DNA of 64,000 bases from Flavobacterium sp. 270 (lineage in GTDB: Bacteria > Bacteroidota > Bacteroidia > Flavobacteriales > Flavobacteriaceae). Every line of letters starts with the position of its first letter. Position 1 is the first letter of the stretch. Location of the stretch: positions 1 to 64,000 of the forward strand of contig NZ_SODM01000009.1 in assembly GCF_004368785.1 (NCBI RefSeq), given 5' to 3'. Positions 36,845 to 44,743 of the stretch are shown piece by piece. The notes beneath the pieces are model-generated. The model was given only the letters and a program-made list of their open reading frames with translations, searched no databases and had not been told where the DNA came from. The translations under genes and the position numbers were made by a program.

Positions 36845-36870
36845 AAAAAGAGGCTTTAAAGCCTCTTTTT
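36845..36870. terminator. Bidirectional terminator between hemL and the Spy-like gene
   Basis: Perfect 13-bp stem AAAAAGAGGCTTT / AAAGCCTCTTTTT with T-run on both sides, between two convergent genes. Confidence 0.9.
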
Positions 36871-36881
36871 TTTGATCTCAA

Positions 36882-37616
36882 TTACATTTTATCTTTTCGG
36901 TGATCTTTCATTTTGTCTTTGTGCTCTTTCTGAATTGCTGTCCATTTTTTATATTGATCTGCATTCAGAATAGCTTTCATTTTAGCATCATTTGCTTTAT
37001 GATCTTCTTCCATTTGTTTCTTCATGGCATCTTTTTCAGCATCTGTAGGCTTTGTGTCTTTTCTGCTTTTTTTCAGCATTGCCATTTTAGTACTTCTGTC
37101 AGATAAAAGTTCACTCACTTTTTTTTGCTGATCCGCATTTAAGTTTAACTCAGTTGTTAGTTTTTGCAAATGCGCTGCATCACGTTCTTGAGGTGTTTTA
37201 AAATCACCTCTGTGATGATTTTTTCCTTTATGATCATGATCTTTTTTAAGCGCTGTCCATTTTGTATATTGGTCAGCATTCAGGATTGCTTTTACTTTTG
37301 CATCGTTAGCTGTTTTTTCGGCTTCCATTTGTTTTTTAAAAGCTTCTCTTTCTTCTGCAGTAGGTTTTGTTTTACTGTCTTTTCTGGCATCTCTAAATTT
37401 TTCGGCTTTCGCACTTCTTTCTGCCAAGAGCTGTTTAAATTGTTCCTGTTGCTTTTTATCCAAATTCAATTCAGAAGTCAGCTTTTGCAAATGTTTCTCG
37501 TTACGTTGCTCAGGAGTTAGTTTTTCTTTTTGATCCTTACCAGTTTTCTGATTGATGTCTTGTGCAAAACTTACTATTCCAACAAATAATAAGACTGCAA
37601 TAAATATCTTTTTCAT
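36882..37616 (-). CDS. Spy/CpxP-like periplasmic protein with duplicated LTxxQ domain
   Basis: 244 residues. A clear signal peptide (MKKIFIAVLLFVGIVSFAQ) is followed by two copies of a charged helical domain, at about 30-135 and 140-244, each with the pattern KLTSELNLDKKQQEQFKQLLAERSAK, then KAILNADQYTKWTALKK. The single-domain paralogue lies upstream at 37769. Such Lys/Glu-rich helical proteins resemble Spy/CpxP-type chaperones and would act in the periplasm under envelope stress; this is inferred. Both genes share conserved upstream blocks that look like an ECF-type promoter or operator. Confidence 0.88.
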   Translation of the reverse strand: MKKIFIAVLLFVGIVSFAQDINQKTGKDQKEKLTPEQRNEKHLQKLTSELNLDKKQQEQFKQLLAERSAKAEKFRDARKDSKTKPTAEEREAFKKQMEAEKTANDAKVKAILNADQYTKWTALKKDHDHKGKNHHRGDFKTPQERDAAHLQKLTTELNLNADQQKKVSELLSDRSTKMAMLKKSRKDTKPTDAEKDAMKKQMEEDHKANDAKMKAILNADQYKKWTAIQKEHKDKMKDHRKDKM

Positions 37617-37647
37617 AATTAGTTATTTTTAAAGTTTATATCAATTA

Positions 37648-37676
37648 GACTTCAAAGAGTTTGCTAAGTTTAATTG
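37648..37676 (-). promoter_or_regulatory. Conserved promoter/operator-like blocks upstream of the two-domain Spy-like gene
   Basis: On the minus strand CAATTAAAC, 17 bases, GTCTAATTGATATAA. The GTC is 32 bases upstream of the start. The two blocks match those upstream of the paralogue at 38237-38265, whereas the spacer does not. The AAC-N17-GTC layout fits an ECF sigma promoter; the two blocks also form a dyad. Confidence 0.6.
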
Positions 37677-37742
37677 AATTGTCAGGTTTGTCTTTTATTT
37701 AACAGAAAGTATTAAGAAAAACATAATGTGTTTAAAATAAAA

Positions 37743-37763
37743 AAGAGGCTTAAAAAGCCTCTT
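37743..37763 (-). terminator. Terminator of the single-domain Spy-like gene
   Basis: Stem AAGAGGCT (37743-37750) / AGCCTCTT (37756-37763) with T-run on the minus-strand side, directly after the stop. Confidence 0.8.
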
Positions 37764-37768
37764 CTATA

Positions 37769-38206
37769 TTATTGATTTTCATCTCTGCGATCTTTCATTC
37801 GATCCATCATCTTGTCCTTTTTTTCTTGCTGTAAAGTTTTCCATTTTGTGTATTGGTCTGCTTTTAAGATCGATTTCATTTTAGTGTCGTTTGCCGCTAC
37901 TTCATCTTCCATTTGTTTTTTAACAGCCGCTCTTTCTTCAGCAGTAGGTTTTACATTGCTGTCTTTTTTTGCTTTACGTTCTTCTCTAAGTTTTTCTGCT
38001 TTAGCGCTTCTGTCAGCCAAAAGCTGTTTTACCTGAGCTTGTTGATTAGCATCCAGACTTAATTCTGAAGTTAGTTTTTTTAATTGTCTTTCATTACGTT
38101 CTTCAGGCGTCATTCTCTCTTTTTGTGGTCTTGCAGGCGGATCTGCATCTTGAGCAAAACTTGCTGCACCAACCAATAACATAGCTGCGATAATTAATTT
38201 TTTCAT
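37769..38206 (-). CDS. Spy/CpxP-like periplasmic protein, single domain
   Basis: 145 residues: a signal peptide (MKKLIIAAMLLVGAASFAQ) and one copy of the charged helical LTxxQ-like domain that occurs twice in the downstream paralogue (KLTSELSLDANQQAQVKQLLADRSAKAEKLREE; SILKADQYTKWKTLQQEKK). The two genes are tandem and each has its own terminator and its own copy of the conserved upstream blocks, so the duplication included the control region. A chaperone-like or stress role is inferred. Confidence 0.87.
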   Translation of the reverse strand: MKKLIIAAMLLVGAASFAQDADPPARPQKERMTPEERNERQLKKLTSELSLDANQQAQVKQLLADRSAKAEKLREERKAKKDSNVKPTAEERAAVKKQMEDEVAANDTKMKSILKADQYTKWKTLQQEKKDKMMDRMKDRRDENQ

Positions 38207-38236
38207 GATTTATTTTTTTTAAGGTTATATCAATTA

Positions 38237-38265
38237 GACTGTAGGAAATTCATTTGGTTTAATTG
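38237..38265 (-). promoter_or_regulatory. Conserved promoter/operator-like blocks upstream of the single-domain Spy-like gene
   Basis: On the minus strand CAATTAAAC, 17 bases, GTCTAATTGATATAA. The GTC is 31 bases upstream of the start. Identical blocks, with the same 17-base spacing but a different spacer sequence, precede the paralogue at 37648. Confidence 0.6.
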
Positions 38266-38379
38266 ACGGAAATAAATGTTGTTTTAATTAACAAATTGAA
38301 AATCATTAATCAAACGGATAATTAGATTGTCAGAATTTATCAGTAAATTTATATTAACGAATAAATAACTAATAATATT

Positions 38380-39402
38380 ATGGGTTTGGACGCATCTTTA
38401 ACTGGAAATAAAATTGCTTTTTTTTCGACTCAGCCTTATGATAAAACTTTCTTTAATAAATACAATGAGTTTGGTTTTGAATTGGATTTTTTTGAAACCC
38501 AGCTTAATCCGCAAACCGTAACTTTGATTCAGGATTGTGCTATTGTTTGTGTTTTTGTAAATGATATTGTAAATGAAGCTGTGATAAAACAATTGGCAGA
38601 AAAGCAAGTTAAAATTATTGCTTTGCGTTGTGCAGGTTTCAATAATGTAGATTTAGAGGCTGCGAAAAAATACAATATTAAAGTTTGTCGTGTTCCTGCG
38701 TATTCGCCTCAAGCGGTTGCAGAACATGCAATGGCCATGATTTTGACTTTAAACAGAAAAACACACAAAGCTTATAATAGGGTTAGAGAACAAAATTTTT
38801 CTTTACACGGATTGTTAGGTTTTGATTTATTCGGAAAAACTATCGGAATCATCGGAACTGGAAATATTGGTAAAGCTTTCGCTAAAATCGCTTTAGGTTT
38901 TGGATGTAAAGTTTTGGCTTACGACATTGTAACGAATCAGGAAATGGAGAAAGACGGCGTTGTTTTTACCGATTTAAATACAATTTTTAAAGAAAGTGAT
39001 ATTATTTCGCTGCATTGTCCATTAAACGATCAAACGAAACATATAATCAATAAAAGTTCAATCGATTTGATGAAAGATAATGTTATGATCATCAACACAA
39101 GCCGTGGCGGATTAATAGAAACTCCTTGCGTTATTGAAGGTTTAAAAGAAGGCAAAATTGGTTATCTCGGAATCGATGTTTACGAGCAGGAAGAGAAATT
39201 GTTTTTTAGAGATCTTTCGGCAGATATTATTCAGGATGATAACATTCAACGATTAATGAGTTTTCCGAATGTTTTGGTTACGGCCCATCAGGCATTTTTT
39301 ACGAATGAAGCTTTGACACAGATTGCTTTGGTAACGTATAATAATATCAAAGAGCTTTTAACTCAAAATAATATCGAAAACAAAGCCGCTTTACTTGTTT
39401 AG
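38380..39402 (+). CDS. ldhA: D-2-hydroxyacid dehydrogenase (D-lactate dehydrogenase type)
   Basis: 340 residues. The NAD-binding GTGNIGKAFAKIALGFGC and the catalytic residues are seen: Arg in INTSRGGLIETPC, Glu in GIDVYEQEEKLFF and His in VTAHQAFFTNEA. The pattern and length match D-lactate dehydrogenases of the LdhA kind, which reduce pyruvate to D-lactate. Another 2-hydroxyacid substrate is possible. It is followed after 18 bases by a lipoprotein gene on the same strand, probably co-transcribed. Confidence 0.9.
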   Translation: MGLDASLTGNKIAFFSTQPYDKTFFNKYNEFGFELDFFETQLNPQTVTLIQDCAIVCVFVNDIVNEAVIKQLAEKQVKIIALRCAGFNNVDLEAAKKYNIKVCRVPAYSPQAVAEHAMAMILTLNRKTHKAYNRVREQNFSLHGLLGFDLFGKTIGIIGTGNIGKAFAKIALGFGCKVLAYDIVTNQEMEKDGVVFTDLNTIFKESDIISLHCPLNDQTKHIINKSSIDLMKDNVMIINTSRGGLIETPCVIEGLKEGKIGYLGIDVYEQEEKLFFRDLSADIIQDDNIQRLMSFPNVLVTAHQAFFTNEALTQIALVTYNNIKELLTQNNIENKAALLV

Positions 39403-39420
39403 AAATTAAAAATAGAAACT

Positions 39421-40023
39421 ATGAGAAATATTATTTTAATTGCATTTGTAATTCTATCCGTGTATTCCTGTCAGAAGAAAGATCCTGCAGTCAAAAAAAA
39501 TATCATTAAAGCCATTATCGAAGATACATTAACCAAAACAGCAGCTGGAACCGCAGATGTAAGTGATGCTCCGGCAAAAGATGATAAAGTGGTTAATATG
39601 ATTAGGAAACAGCTTTTGATTTTACTTCAAAAAGACGTGCCGGCTATGACAAAAGAAGATCGCTTTTTTTACTACGATGCTGTTGACTTAAATAATGATA
39701 AAAAAGACGAATATGTTGTTGGTTTCACTAATTCTTATTTTTGCGGAAGCGGAGGTTGTTCGGGCTACATTTTAAATAATGACGGAAGTGTAATAAGCAA
39801 TTTCACTGTAACAGAATTTCCAATTTTAATTGCACCGAGTTCTTCAGAAAAATTCCAGGATCTTTTGTTTTCAAGTAAAGGAAAATTTCATTTAATGAAA
39901 ATGAAAAATGGGAAATATCCGCCAAACCCATCTGTTCAGGAAATTTGGAAAGAAAAAATTCCTGAAAAAGCATTTAAGATTTTAGATATTTATAAAGAGA
40001 AATATGAGAAGTTTTCGTTTTAG
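39421..40023 (+). CDS. Hypothetical lipoprotein
   Basis: 200 residues. The lipobox SVYSCQKK (Cys17) marks a lipoprotein. A region DAVDLNNDKKDEYVVGFTNSYFCGSGGCSGYILNND has Asp and Asn spaced like a calcium-binding or FG-GAP-like loop and two Cys that may form a disulfide. No known family was recognised with certainty. It follows the D-lactate dehydrogenase by 18 bases, with a hairpin after its stop. Confidence 0.75.
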   Translation: MRNIILIAFVILSVYSCQKKDPAVKKNIIKAIIEDTLTKTAAGTADVSDAPAKDDKVVNMIRKQLLILLQKDVPAMTKEDRFFYYDAVDLNNDKKDEYVVGFTNSYFCGSGGCSGYILNNDGSVISNFTVTEFPILIAPSSSEKFQDLLFSSKGKFHLMKMKNGKYPPNPSVQEIWKEKIPEKAFKILDIYKEKYEKFSF

Positions 40024-40035
40024 AATTAAAATACA

Positions 40036-40067
40036 AAACCCGACAGGTTTTAAAGGTTGTCGGGTTT
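40036..40067 (+). terminator. Terminator / CCCGACA hairpin left of the toxin-antitoxin pair
   Basis: Stem AAACCCGACA (40036-40045) / TGTCGGGTTT (40058-40067). A closely related longer hairpin occurs at 40646-40678 on the other side of the toxin-antitoxin module. Confidence 0.75.
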
Positions 40068-40072
40068 GAAAA

Positions 40073-40384
40073 TTAAAATTGTTCTTTTAAAATTTTGAAA
40101 AGTTTTTTAGGATTTTGACGATTGTCCCAAAAAGCCATTACTATAAACTCACTTTCGGTTACTTTGTAAAAAATATTATAGTGTCCTAATGTTGAGGTAC
40201 GTATATCAATAAAACTTGTTTTTATATAAATTTCAGGATTGTTAACTAAAAACTGTACTCTTTCTGCAATTTCGATAATTAGTTTTTTCGAGTAGGTTGC
40301 AGATTTATTTCTTTTAGTCCAATATATTAATATTTTTCTTCTTTGATTAACAGCAGTTTTTGTCCAGATTATTTTGAAAGCCAT
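40073..40384 (-). CDS. RelE/ParE-type toxin
   Basis: 103 residues. The opening KIIWTKTAVNQRRKILIYW and the ending FYKVTESEFIVMAFWDNRQNPKKL match the RelE/ParE superfamily of type II toxins; the family acts either on ribosome-bound mRNA or on gyrase. It overlaps the upstream antitoxin by 16 bases, the usual coupling. Whether it is of the RelE or ParE type cannot be decided here. Confidence 0.87.
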   Translation of the reverse strand: MAFKIIWTKTAVNQRRKILIYWTKRNKSATYSKKLIIEIAERVQFLVNNPEIYIKTSFIDIRTSTLGHYNIFYKVTESEFIVMAFWDNRQNPKKLFKILKEQF

Positions 40385-40602
40385 TCTAAATCTTCTTTAT
40401 CTAAATCTTCTTGGGAAATAACTCTTCCATATTTTAAATCCTCTTCGCTTTCTTGCAGCATATCAATTTCATATTGTTCCAATTGATAGACTTTAGATGT
40501 ATCAGCATTTTTTAATATGCTTCTTATTTTTTCAAGTAAACTTATATCTTCAATGTTTTTTAACTTGTCAAATATTTCTAGTTTTATTTCTAAAGCACCC
40601 AT
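40369..40602 (-). CDS. Antitoxin partner of the RelE/ParE toxin
   Basis: 77 residues, acidic, with a helical N-terminus (IKLEIFDKLKNIEDISLLEKIRSIL) and an acidic C-terminal tail (EDLKYGRVISQEDLDKEDLEWLSK) expected to wrap the toxin. It precedes and overlaps the toxin by 16 bases. A TACCTTTG -7 box lies at 40623-40630. The antitoxin role is inferred from position, size and charge. Confidence 0.82.
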   Translation of the reverse strand: MGALEIKLEIFDKLKNIEDISLLEKIRSILKNADTSKVYQLEQYEIDMLQESEEDLKYGRVISQEDLDKEDLEWLSK

Positions 40603-40622
40603 AATAATGTAATTTGAATTAT

Positions 40623-40630
40623 CAAAGGTA
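40623..40630 (-). promoter_or_regulatory. -7 box (TACCTTTG) of the toxin-antitoxin operon
   Basis: Exact minus-strand TAnnTTTG, 21 bases upstream of the antitoxin ATG at 40602. The hairpin at 40646-40678 occupies the expected -33 region, so no TTG is available. Confidence 0.5.
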
Positions 40631-40645
40631 TGTAATTAAAATAAA

Positions 40646-40678
40646 AAACCCGACAGGTTTTTAAAACCTGTCGGGTTT
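40646..40678. terminator. lysS terminator / CCCGACAGG hairpin right of the toxin-antitoxin pair
   Basis: Perfect 15-bp stem AAACCCGACAGGTTT (40646-40660) / AAACCTGTCGGGTTT (40664-40678). It follows the lysS stop on the minus strand and is the longer twin of the hairpin at 40036-40067. Confidence 0.8.
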
Positions 40679-40736
40679 GAAATATTATAAACTCAATTTT
40701 TAGAATTTGGAATTTCTAAAATTGGATTTTTTTAAC

Positions 40737-42440
40737 TTACCCCACCAATTCAACAAATTTAAACTCGCCATCAACAGCAACTTTAGTCAAACCGTGTTTA
40801 GATAAGTTTTTCATAGAAGCATCCCATTTTTTACCGCTTAAGTTAGCAGCAACTTTAAGCTGGGCCAATTCCATTTTATTTTCGTTAGCTTTTAATAAAG
40901 TAATAATTATTTTCTCTTCATCAGACAATTCAATCTGAGAAAGTTTTTTCTCCGGACGCATTTGTGGGAACAATAAAACTTCCTGAATAGAAGCGTTGTT
41001 CGTTAAATACATAATCAAACGGTCCATTCCAATTCCCATTCCAGAAGTTGGAGGCATACCGTATTCAAGAGCTCTTAAGAAATCCTCATCGATAATTCCG
41101 TTAGCTTCGTCATCACCTTTTGCAGCCAAACGCATTTGATCTTCAAAACGCTCTCTTTGATCAATTGGGTCATTCAATTCAGAATAAGCATTTGCAATTT
41201 CTTTACCACAAACCATTAATTCAAAACGTTCTGTCAATTCTGGATTGTCGCGGTGTTCTTTACAAAGTGGCGACATTTCTTTTGGATAATCAGTAATAAA
41301 AGTTGGCTGAATATAATTTCCTTCACATTTAGCTCCAAAAATTTCATCAATCAATTTTCCTTTACCCATTGTTTTGTCAACCTCAATTCCCATTCCTCTG
41401 GCAGCTTCAAACAATTCTTCTTCTGTTTTTCCAGAAATGTCAAAACCAGTAAAATGTTTAATAGAATCTGTCATTGTAACGCGTGCATAAGGCGCTTTAA
41501 AGTTGATTTGGTGCTCACCAAAAGTAACTTCGCTAGTTCCATTTACAGCAATAGCACAATGCTCTAGCAAACCTTCAGCAAATTCCATCATCCAGTTGTA
41601 GTCTTTGTAGGCTACATATATTTCCATTGCGGTAAATTCAGGATTATGCGTTCTGTCCATACCTTCGTTACGGAAGTTTTTAGAGAACTCATAAACACCT
41701 TCAAATCCACCAACAATTAATCTTTTTAAATACAATTCATTCGCAATACGCATGTAAAGCGGAATATCTAGCGAATTATGGTGCGTAATAAACGGACGTG
41801 CAGAAGCTCCACCAGGAATGGATTGCAAAACTGGAGTTTCTACTTCAATATAACCAGCATCATTAAAATAACCACGCATAGCATTAAACAACTTCGTACG
41901 TTTAAGGAAAGTTTCTTTAACGTGTTGATTTACTGTTAAATCTACATAACGCATTCTGTAACGTAATTCAGCGTCATTAAAAGCATCGTGAATATTTCCT
42001 TCTTCATCTACTTTTGGTAAAGGAAGCGGACGTAAAGTTTTACTCAAGAAAGTAAAACCACTCACGCGAATACATTTTGCACCAACTTGTGTGGTAAACA
42101 ATTCACCTTCAATACCAATAAAATCTCCTAAATCGGTTAATTTTTTGAATACTTGGTTGTATAAAGTTTTGTCGTCACCTTCGCATAAAACATCACGATT
42201 CACGTACAATTGAATACGTCCTTCGCTGTCCTGCAATTCGGCAAAACAAGCTTTTCCCTGATCACGAACACTCATCAAACGTCCGGCAACGATCACCTTC
42301 TTACCTTCTTCAAACGTTTCCTTTATCTGTTTTGAAGTATGATTTACAGGAAAAAGATTTGCTGGATAAGGATTGATTCCTAAGTTGCGTAAGTTTTGAA
42401 GTTTTTCTCTTCGAATGATTTCTTGTTCAGATAAGGCCAT
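40737..42440 (-). CDS. lysS: Lysine--tRNA ligase, class II
   Basis: 567 residues. An N-terminal OB-fold anticodon-binding domain (about 50-160) is followed by the class II catalytic core (motif 2 FRNEGMDRTHNPEFTAMEIY, motif 3 GIGMDRLIMYL). The C-terminal 60 residues (EEKIIITLLKANENKMELAQLKVAANLSGKKW) form an extra helical domain typical of the Bacteroidota enzyme. It charges tRNA-Lys. A strong promoter lies at 42463-42492, and the hairpin at 40646-40678 ends the transcript. Confidence 0.98.
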   Translation of the reverse strand: MALSEQEIIRREKLQNLRNLGINPYPANLFPVNHTSKQIKETFEEGKKVIVAGRLMSVRDQGKACFAELQDSEGRIQLYVNRDVLCEGDDKTLYNQVFKKLTDLGDFIGIEGELFTTQVGAKCIRVSGFTFLSKTLRPLPLPKVDEEGNIHDAFNDAELRYRMRYVDLTVNQHVKETFLKRTKLFNAMRGYFNDAGYIEVETPVLQSIPGGASARPFITHHNSLDIPLYMRIANELYLKRLIVGGFEGVYEFSKNFRNEGMDRTHNPEFTAMEIYVAYKDYNWMMEFAEGLLEHCAIAVNGTSEVTFGEHQINFKAPYARVTMTDSIKHFTGFDISGKTEEELFEAARGMGIEVDKTMGKGKLIDEIFGAKCEGNYIQPTFITDYPKEMSPLCKEHRDNPELTERFELMVCGKEIANAYSELNDPIDQRERFEDQMRLAAKGDDEANGIIDEDFLRALEYGMPPTSGMGIGMDRLIMYLTNNASIQEVLLFPQMRPEKKLSQIELSDEEKIIITLLKANENKMELAQLKVAANLSGKKWDASMKNLSKHGLTKVAVDGEFKFVELVG

Positions 42441-42462
42441 TATATACTGTTTTTTAAGAGCG

Positions 42463-42492
42463 CAAAGATAGTTAAATTTGAAAAAACGGCAA
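42463..42492 (-). promoter_or_regulatory. lysS promoter (TTG-N19-TATCTTTG)
   Basis: On the minus strand TTG (42490-42492), 19 bases, then TATCTTTG (42463-42470), both matching the Bacteroidota -33/-7 consensus. The -7 box is 22 bases upstream of the ATG at 42440. Confidence 0.7.
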
Positions 42493-42583
42493 TTTCTTCA
42501 TTTGAAAATAATTATAGTTTTTTCAGGGACAGAAAATTCTCAGTATTTTAGCAATTCAAATTTGAGAATCTTCAAAAATATCA

Positions 42584-43309
42584 ATGAAAAAAATAATACT
42601 ATTTCTGCCTTTCTTTTTTCTTATTAGCTGTCAAATCACAGAAACAATTCATCTAAATTCAGATGGCAGTGGCAATATTGAAGTTAGTGCGCTTCGGGAC
42701 GAAAACAGTTATTTGCAATTGGCTCACGGAGAATATTCAAAAGAAGAAATATTTAGGGATAGTAGCTATGTTTTTAATGATTATATAACGAAATATGCTG
42801 TAAATTTCTCAAAACTTCCTGCATCAGAAAAAGCTATTTTCAATAAATACAAAAATGTAAAATGGCATATAAAAGAGAGTTCGTTTGAGAAAGAATTCAG
42901 ATGCGAGTTTGAACAGGATTTTATTAACGCAGCGTCAATTCCAGATTTATACAAAACCGAAGAATATGCAGGTGACTTGAAACATAATTATGCATTAAGC
43001 GCAGAAGATCATTGTTTTAATATGAGCTATTTTTTTGATGGAACAGTTTTTAAAAGAATTGTAAAAATTACTGACACTGAAGAACTAAAGAAAAAGAGAA
43101 AACAAATTGAAGAGTTTAGAAAGCAGATTTCTGGATTTAAATTACTGCATACACTTACTCTGGAATATCATTTTCCCAGGAATATAAAATCTGTTTCTAA
43201 TGAAAAAGCAATTATGAGCTCAGACAAGCAATCGCTTAAATTGATTTTACAGCTTTTAGATTGTCAGCAAAATCCTGAAATTGGTAATCTTGAAGTGATT
43301 TTAGAATAA
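42584..43309 (+). CDS. Hypothetical lipoprotein, paralogue of the 45901 gene
   Basis: 241 residues. The lipobox FFFLISCQIT (Cys16) is followed by HLNSDGSGNIEV. The C-terminal part ends in LTLEYHFPRNIKSVSNEKAIMSSDKQSLKL. Both stretches align with the lipoprotein at 45901-46653 (NINDNGTGNFSV; LKYHFPKKIKKVSNPNALFSEDRKTI), so these are paralogues. No known domain is assigned. It converges on the DUF1254 gene. Confidence 0.8.
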   Translation: MKKIILFLPFFFLISCQITETIHLNSDGSGNIEVSALRDENSYLQLAHGEYSKEEIFRDSSYVFNDYITKYAVNFSKLPASEKAIFNKYKNVKWHIKESSFEKEFRCEFEQDFINAASIPDLYKTEEYAGDLKHNYALSAEDHCFNMSYFFDGTVFKRIVKITDTEELKKKRKQIEEFRKQISGFKLLHTLTLEYHFPRNIKSVSNEKAIMSSDKQSLKLILQLLDCQQNPEIGNLEVILE

Positions 43310-43318
43310 ATATTTAAA

Positions 43319-44725
43319 CTAAAGCTTTTTTACACTTGGCGGTGTCCAATTCCCGTTAAGTATTTCTTGTTTAGGCCAATAAACTCTCAATAATAAATTA
43401 AAATCTCCTTTTGGAGACGGCAGCCAATTGGTTTCTTTGCTTTTTTCTGGTGTATTTTTTTGAATGTAAATATCTACAGATCCATCTGCATTGGTTTTTA
43501 AATTGCTTCGGTCTCCCAATGTATATCGATTGATATTGTTACTGATAAAATAACCCTCGGGATCATACATTGTGAGCGACCAAAATGCATTAGCCGGCGG
43601 TGTTTTACCTTTTTCAAAATGCAATACGTATTTATTTGCGCCATTTAATTTTTTTCCTTCATTATCAAAAAAACAGGAGGGGTAAATTGCATCTTCCCGC
43701 AAATTTGCACCGAGACCAAAATAAGCAGTAGAAGCTCTGCTATAATAATCAGTTCCATAACTACCAATTATTTTGCGACCAAGATTCCATCCATTTATTA
43801 ATTTGTTTGTGATTGATTTTTCTTTACTAAAAGTTTCAAAAACCTGATTCGGAATTTCGTGTATAGCTGTTTTTACTTGTGGTGAAAAAACCTTTAAATC
43901 AAATCTTTTTCCCGCTCCAATTCCTAAAGAAGCAAATTTTTCTAAGGTTTTTTTCTCATTTTCAGGAGGAGAATTTTTAGCAAGTAAATCATTTACAAGG
44001 TTAAAATATTCTTCAACAGGCATACTTTTTACTAATTGATTCGGATCTCCTTTCGGCATTTCAAATGAGGATGCTTTTGGAGTTATTACATTAGATTTCT
44101 TTTCCCAAACACTTAATGAAATAATTTTATATTGCTGTTGTAAAGGAATGACATTTTTTATGCCGTCTTCTTTGCTATTAACTTGTGTTCTTCCAATAAT
44201 CCAAACCGTATTGGTAGGAGAAGAAATTTGTTTTGAGTTGTCTGGAATTTTGCCTTTCCAGTCCGGACCGTTAATAAAAAGATTTATAGCTTTATTTCCT
44301 GTAGTTCTGGTTCCTGGCGAAGAAAATACATTAGAATAAGCATCCATTATTGGCATCATATAATAGCGTCCATGTGTATCAGGAAGTGATAAAATAATAG
44401 GTTCTGCAGACAAATCAAGCCATGCAATAGAATAATAAGTGTCTGCATTTGGTCGAACAACATTTTTAAAATTGGCATCTGGAAAATCAGAATTATGTCT
44501 AAATTGATTAACAGGTTTGTAATTTTTTCCTGCATCTGGATGTGTCATTTGTCTACGTGTAATATCCATCAAAACCATTGGAAGGCCGTACAAATAAGCT
44601 TCTTTTGCAGTTTCTGCAACTGTTGTATCAACCGCTGTTTTTATATCAGTATTATTGTCTTGATTTTTTTTGCAGCTTATCGTAAGAAATAATAGTAAAA
44701 TCAAAGAAATTTTATACCAGTTCAT
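43319..44725 (-). CDS. DUF1254/DUF1214 lipoprotein
   Basis: 468 residues. The signal peptide carries a lipobox (FLTISCKKNQ). The DUF1254 part (about 40-180) has EAYLYGLPMVLMDITRRQMT and the NVVRPNADTYYSIAWLDL segment, and the DUF1214 part (about 330-460) ends with FWSLTMYDPEGYFISNNINRYTLGDR. The family is common in envelope-associated proteins of unknown enzymatic role. It is 18 bases downstream of the B3-type metallo-beta-lactamase and probably co-transcribed with it. Confidence 0.9.
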   Translation of the reverse strand: MNWYKISLILLLFLTISCKKNQDNNTDIKTAVDTTVAETAKEAYLYGLPMVLMDITRRQMTHPDAGKNYKPVNQFRHNSDFPDANFKNVVRPNADTYYSIAWLDLSAEPIILSLPDTHGRYYMMPIMDAYSNVFSSPGTRTTGNKAINLFINGPDWKGKIPDNSKQISSPTNTVWIIGRTQVNSKEDGIKNVIPLQQQYKIISLSVWEKKSNVITPKASSFEMPKGDPNQLVKSMPVEEYFNLVNDLLAKNSPPENEKKTLEKFASLGIGAGKRFDLKVFSPQVKTAIHEIPNQVFETFSKEKSITNKLINGWNLGRKIIGSYGTDYYSRASTAYFGLGANLREDAIYPSCFFDNEGKKLNGANKYVLHFEKGKTPPANAFWSLTMYDPEGYFISNNINRYTLGDRSNLKTNADGSVDIYIQKNTPEKSKETNWLPSPKGDFNLLLRVYWPKQEILNGNWTPPSVKKL

Positions 44726-44743
44726 AATAAGTTATTTTAAAAT

